Below are positions 62,143 through 64,000 of a stretch of DNA of 64,000 nucleotides, piece by piece. The stretch comes from Aestuariivita sp049276915 (lineage in GTDB: Bacteria; Pseudomonadota; Alphaproteobacteria; Rhodobacterales; Rhodobacteraceae), in contig NZ_JBASXK010000158.1 of NCBI RefSeq assembly GCF_049276915.1, positions 1-64,000 of the forward strand, written 5' to 3'. The notes below the pieces were generated by a model. The model had not been told where the DNA came from. It searched no databases and worked only from the letters and a program-made list of their open reading frames with translations. The position numbers and the translations under genes were made by a program. The first letter of the stretch is position 1, and each line of letters begins with the position of its first letter.

Positions 62143-62196
62143 GACTTCTTTCTGGTCAAAAAACCCCGGGGGAGCTTGAGGGGGCTGGCCCCCTCA
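62143..62196. repeat. Dispersed intergenic repeat, copy 6
   Basis: ACTTCTTTCTGGTCAAAAAACC, then CCGGGGGAGC and the palindrome TGAGGGGGC-TG-GCCCCCTCA (62177-62185 and 62188-62196, 9 perfect pairs). Same order as copies 2 and 5. It separates the convergent NlpC and DUF2794 genes. Confidence 0.75.
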
Positions 62197-62229
62197 TGAC
62201 GACAGCGCAGATCAAAGCGGGACCGAAGA

Positions 62230-62562
62230 CTACTCGACCGCGCGGATGAGCTTGAGTTCCAGAACCCTCAACACAGATTTCAGATCTGCACCGCGCTTCA
62301 GAATACGACCGTCCATCCCCACGACAGAATACATGCCCTGCCGGTTACGCATCTTGGGATGTTTTTCGATCCGATACAGCGGATTTTCCGCCGTGCGCCT
62401 GAAAACCGAAAACACGGCATACTCGCGCAAGCTGGAAATCCCATAGTCGCGCCATTCCCCTGCAGCGACCATGCGGCCATAAAGCCCCAGGATAACCGAA
62501 AGCTCGCGTCGGTCAAACGCCACCTGAGGGGGGGCGACACCCGTTGGGTTTTGAAATGTCAT
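62230..62562 (-). CDS. DUF2794 family protein
   Basis: 110 residues from the ATG at 62562. Alphaproteobacterial family of unknown function with the strings FDRRELSVILGLYGRMVAAGEWRDYGI (quoted in part as FDRRELSVILGLYGRM), AVFSVFRRTAENPLYRIEKHP and ILKRGADLKSVLRVLE, close to what I know of DUF2794. Predominantly beta with a C-terminal helix. Widespread but uncharacterised; probably cytoplasmic. Its end faces the repeat. Confidence 0.85.
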   Translation of the reverse strand: MTFQNPTGVAPPQVAFDRRELSVILGLYGRMVAAGEWRDYGISSLREYAVFSVFRRTAENPLYRIEKHPKMRNRQGMYSVVGMDGRILKRGADLKSVLRVLELKLIRAVE

Positions 62563-62593
62563 AAGACCAGCCTTGCCGCGAACGGCGGCGAAA

Positions 62594-63391
62594 TCAAGAG
62601 CCCTCTGACAGACCAAATCGTTGACTCAACCCAGCATCTGGTGCCGGCATTGCAGCCAGGCCGCCCTCCGCCTGATCCAGCCAGGCTTCAGCCAGGGGAG
62701 AAACACGGGCGTATACACTTGCCGTCGCGGCACGCGGATCACTCAGGGCGGCATCCTGGGGCATCAATTCGCGCACCGGTTCGGGATGTCGCAGAACCAG
62801 CCGGCGCCAGCGATGCACCAGCATGACCCGCGCGGCGGCCCCATCCAACGGTTCGCTCAGTTCTGCCTGTTCCAGCACCGCGATATCTGCGGCCAGCGCC
62901 GTAAGCGCGGCGCGCATCTCATCGTCCAGAATACGCGCGCGATAGGCTGGCGACATCTCCGCAAGCCGCCCCGTGACCACGCAATCCGCATCCAACGGCG
63001 CGCGCCCTTCGGGCACAAGACCAACCGACGGCAAAGAGCCATTGAGATACACATAAAGCGACCAATGTTCGACATCGCCCGTTTGTGGCGGCGCGTAGAT
63101 CAGGCTGGTCGCCGGTGCAAACCGCTCCAGACCTTGCGGGCTGAGCCTGTAAAGACTGGTGCGCCCCACGCGTTCACTCTCGACCCAGCCATCCCGGCCC
63201 AGCCGAGAGAGGGCGGTGCGCAACGCACCTTTCTCGACGCCGATGCGCGACATCACGGCTCCCAGCCGGGCTGTCGAAATCACACCCCCCCGGTGTTGCA
63301 CCAGATCGCCGAAAACGGTGATCACCAGCGACCACACCCGCAGGCGGCCTTCGCTGTGCAGCGCATCGATAAGGGGTCTGAGCGGGTCCAT
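62594..63391 (-). CDS. paaX: PaaX-family regulator of phenylacetate catabolism
   Basis: 265 residues. N-terminal winged helix with LVITVFGDLVQHRGGVIST and GVEKGALRTALSRLGRDGWVESERVGRTSLYRLS (quoted in parts: ALRTALSRLGRDGWVES), the PaaX signature, then a C-terminal effector region with AEHWSLYVYLNG-type VEHWSLYVYLNG and VMLVHRWRRLVLRHPE. Such regulators repress paa genes and bind phenylacetyl-CoA. It lies 120 bases after paaZ in the same direction. Confidence 0.92.
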   Translation of the reverse strand: MDPLRPLIDALHSEGRLRVWSLVITVFGDLVQHRGGVISTARLGAVMSRIGVEKGALRTALSRLGRDGWVESERVGRTSLYRLSPQGLERFAPATSLIYAPPQTGDVEHWSLYVYLNGSLPSVGLVPEGRAPLDADCVVTGRLAEMSPAYRARILDDEMRAALTALAADIAVLEQAELSEPLDGAAARVMLVHRWRRLVLRHPEPVRELMPQDAALSDPRAATASVYARVSPLAEAWLDQAEGGLAAMPAPDAGLSQRFGLSEGS

Positions 63392-63513
63392 CCGTCGGGT
63401 TTACCGGCTGCGCCCGGGCTTGGAAAGACGGTGCTTGTGATCCAGGCGGGCGTGGCGGGCCAGCCCCTCACACCAGCAGACCAATTCCTCGAGCCAAAAC
63501 CTGCCGCAGGCCT

Positions 63514-64000
63514 CTAGGCAGGCCGGTCATAGCTGACCATCGTCAGCAGCTCATACTGGGCAACCTGCTCACCGTTCTGATTGGTCAGCGTGACGTTCCA
63601 TGCAACTTCGCCATAGGCTTCGGTGCGCTGCGTCTTGCGTTTGCAGGTCAGGCGCACGGCGATGCTGTCACCGGGGCTGACGGGTTTCTGAAAGCTCAGA
63701 CCGTTCAGACCGGTGTTTGCCAGAACAGGTCCGGGATCGGGTTGCACAAACAGACCTGCGGCGAAGCTGAGCAGAAGATATCCATGCGCCACGCGGCCCG
63801 GGAAGAACGGGTTCGCTTTTGCCGCTTCCTCGTCCATGTGGGCATAAAATGTATCGCCCGTGAAATGCGCAAAATGTTCGATATCTTCCAGCGTAACGAC
63901 GCGGGGTGCCGTATGCAGCGTCTCGCCAATCGCGATCTCACCAAAGGTGCGCTGGAACGGATGATCGGGACCTGTGGTTTCCCTGGCCCCCGGCACCCAT
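63514..64000 (-). CDS. paaZ: PaaZ, C-terminal enoyl-CoA hydratase part (runs off the window)
   Basis: The frame is open to the right edge. Residues before the MaoC-type domain end in TGG GTG CCG GGA-like W-V-P-G, which aligns with the linker WVRGA of E. coli PaaZ, so the start and the aldehyde dehydrogenase half lie beyond 64000. The visible part has FAHFTGDTFYAHMDEEAAKA, FPGRVAHGYLLLSFAAGLF and KPVSPGDSIAVRLTCKRK (each under 20), the hydratase of oxepin-CoA ring opening. At least 160 residues are present. The paaX gene follows. Confidence 0.88.
   Translation of the reverse strand, partial: WVPGARETTGPDHPFQRTFGEIAIGETLHTAPRVVTLEDIEHFAHFTGDTFYAHMDEEAAKANPFFPGRVAHGYLLLSFAAGLFVQPDPGPVLANTGLNGLSFQKPVSPGDSIAVRLTCKRKTQRTEAYGEVAWNVTLTNQNGEQVAQYELLTMVSYDRPA

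Overview
The window looks like a chromosomal segment of an alphaproteobacterium of the Rhodobacteraceae, most likely the marine Roseobacter group. The evidence is a high GC content, dense gene packing with many ATGA/TGATG start-stop overlaps, Alphaproteobacteria-restricted families (DUF2794, DUF1523) and pathways typical of roseobacters (glycolate, homoprotocatechuate and phenylacetate catabolism). I see no prophage, insertion sequence, CRISPR array, rRNA or plasmid functions. One tRNA (Pro, anticodon CGG) is present.

Layout. 0-6.5 kb: PBP1A, the ammonium module glnK-amtB, an aminotransferase coupled to a mercaptopyruvate sulfurtransferase. 6.6-14 kb: smpB, then a seven-gene minus-strand operon (13953 to 7247) of largely unrecognised proteins: a coiled-coil protein, a 58-residue membrane protein, a 373-residue protein, a classic AAA+ ATPase, a 454-residue protein, an 88-residue membrane protein and a DUF1523 protein, with an inverted repeat in its leader. 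This is my best candidate for an undescribed system. 14-19 kb: creatinase, an alpha/beta hydrolase, gabD and an MFS transporter. 19-21.5 kb: a small heat-shock gene with a sigma-32-like promoter and a ROSE-like RNA thermometer, below two tandem secreted trypsin-like proteases. 21.5-26.2 kb: glycolate oxidase glcDEF with two small membrane-protein genes inside the operon.

26-38 kb: rsfS-rlmH (rsfS seems to start at CTG), a large MscS channel whose Shine-Dalgarno sits in a hairpin, and the leucine genes leuC, leuD and leuB interspersed with membrane-protein, phosphatase-like and acetyltransferase genes, then tRNA-Pro. 37-43 kb: a phosphotransferase, an FAD oxidase, a rhodanese overlapping a selenoprotein-B-like reductase homologue, and malonyl-CoA synthetase. 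43-47 kb: the Anbu proteasome-like peptidase with transglutaminase-like, alpha-E and circularly permuted ATP-grasp proteins, a conserved set whose function is still poorly defined.

47-54.6 kb: a complete homoprotocatechuate meta-cleavage operon (hpaF, E, D, G, H, I) divergent from the MarR regulator hpaR, with an aromatic amino acid decarboxylase inserted, suggesting that aromatic amines feed the pathway. 54.6-64 kb: a DUF3095 cyclase-like protein, an MFS transporter, asd, carbonic anhydrase, an M17 aminopeptidase overlapping an NlpC/P60 hydrolase, DUF2794, paaX, and the 3' end of paaZ running off the right edge. A palindromic dispersed repeat occurs in at least five intergenic places.
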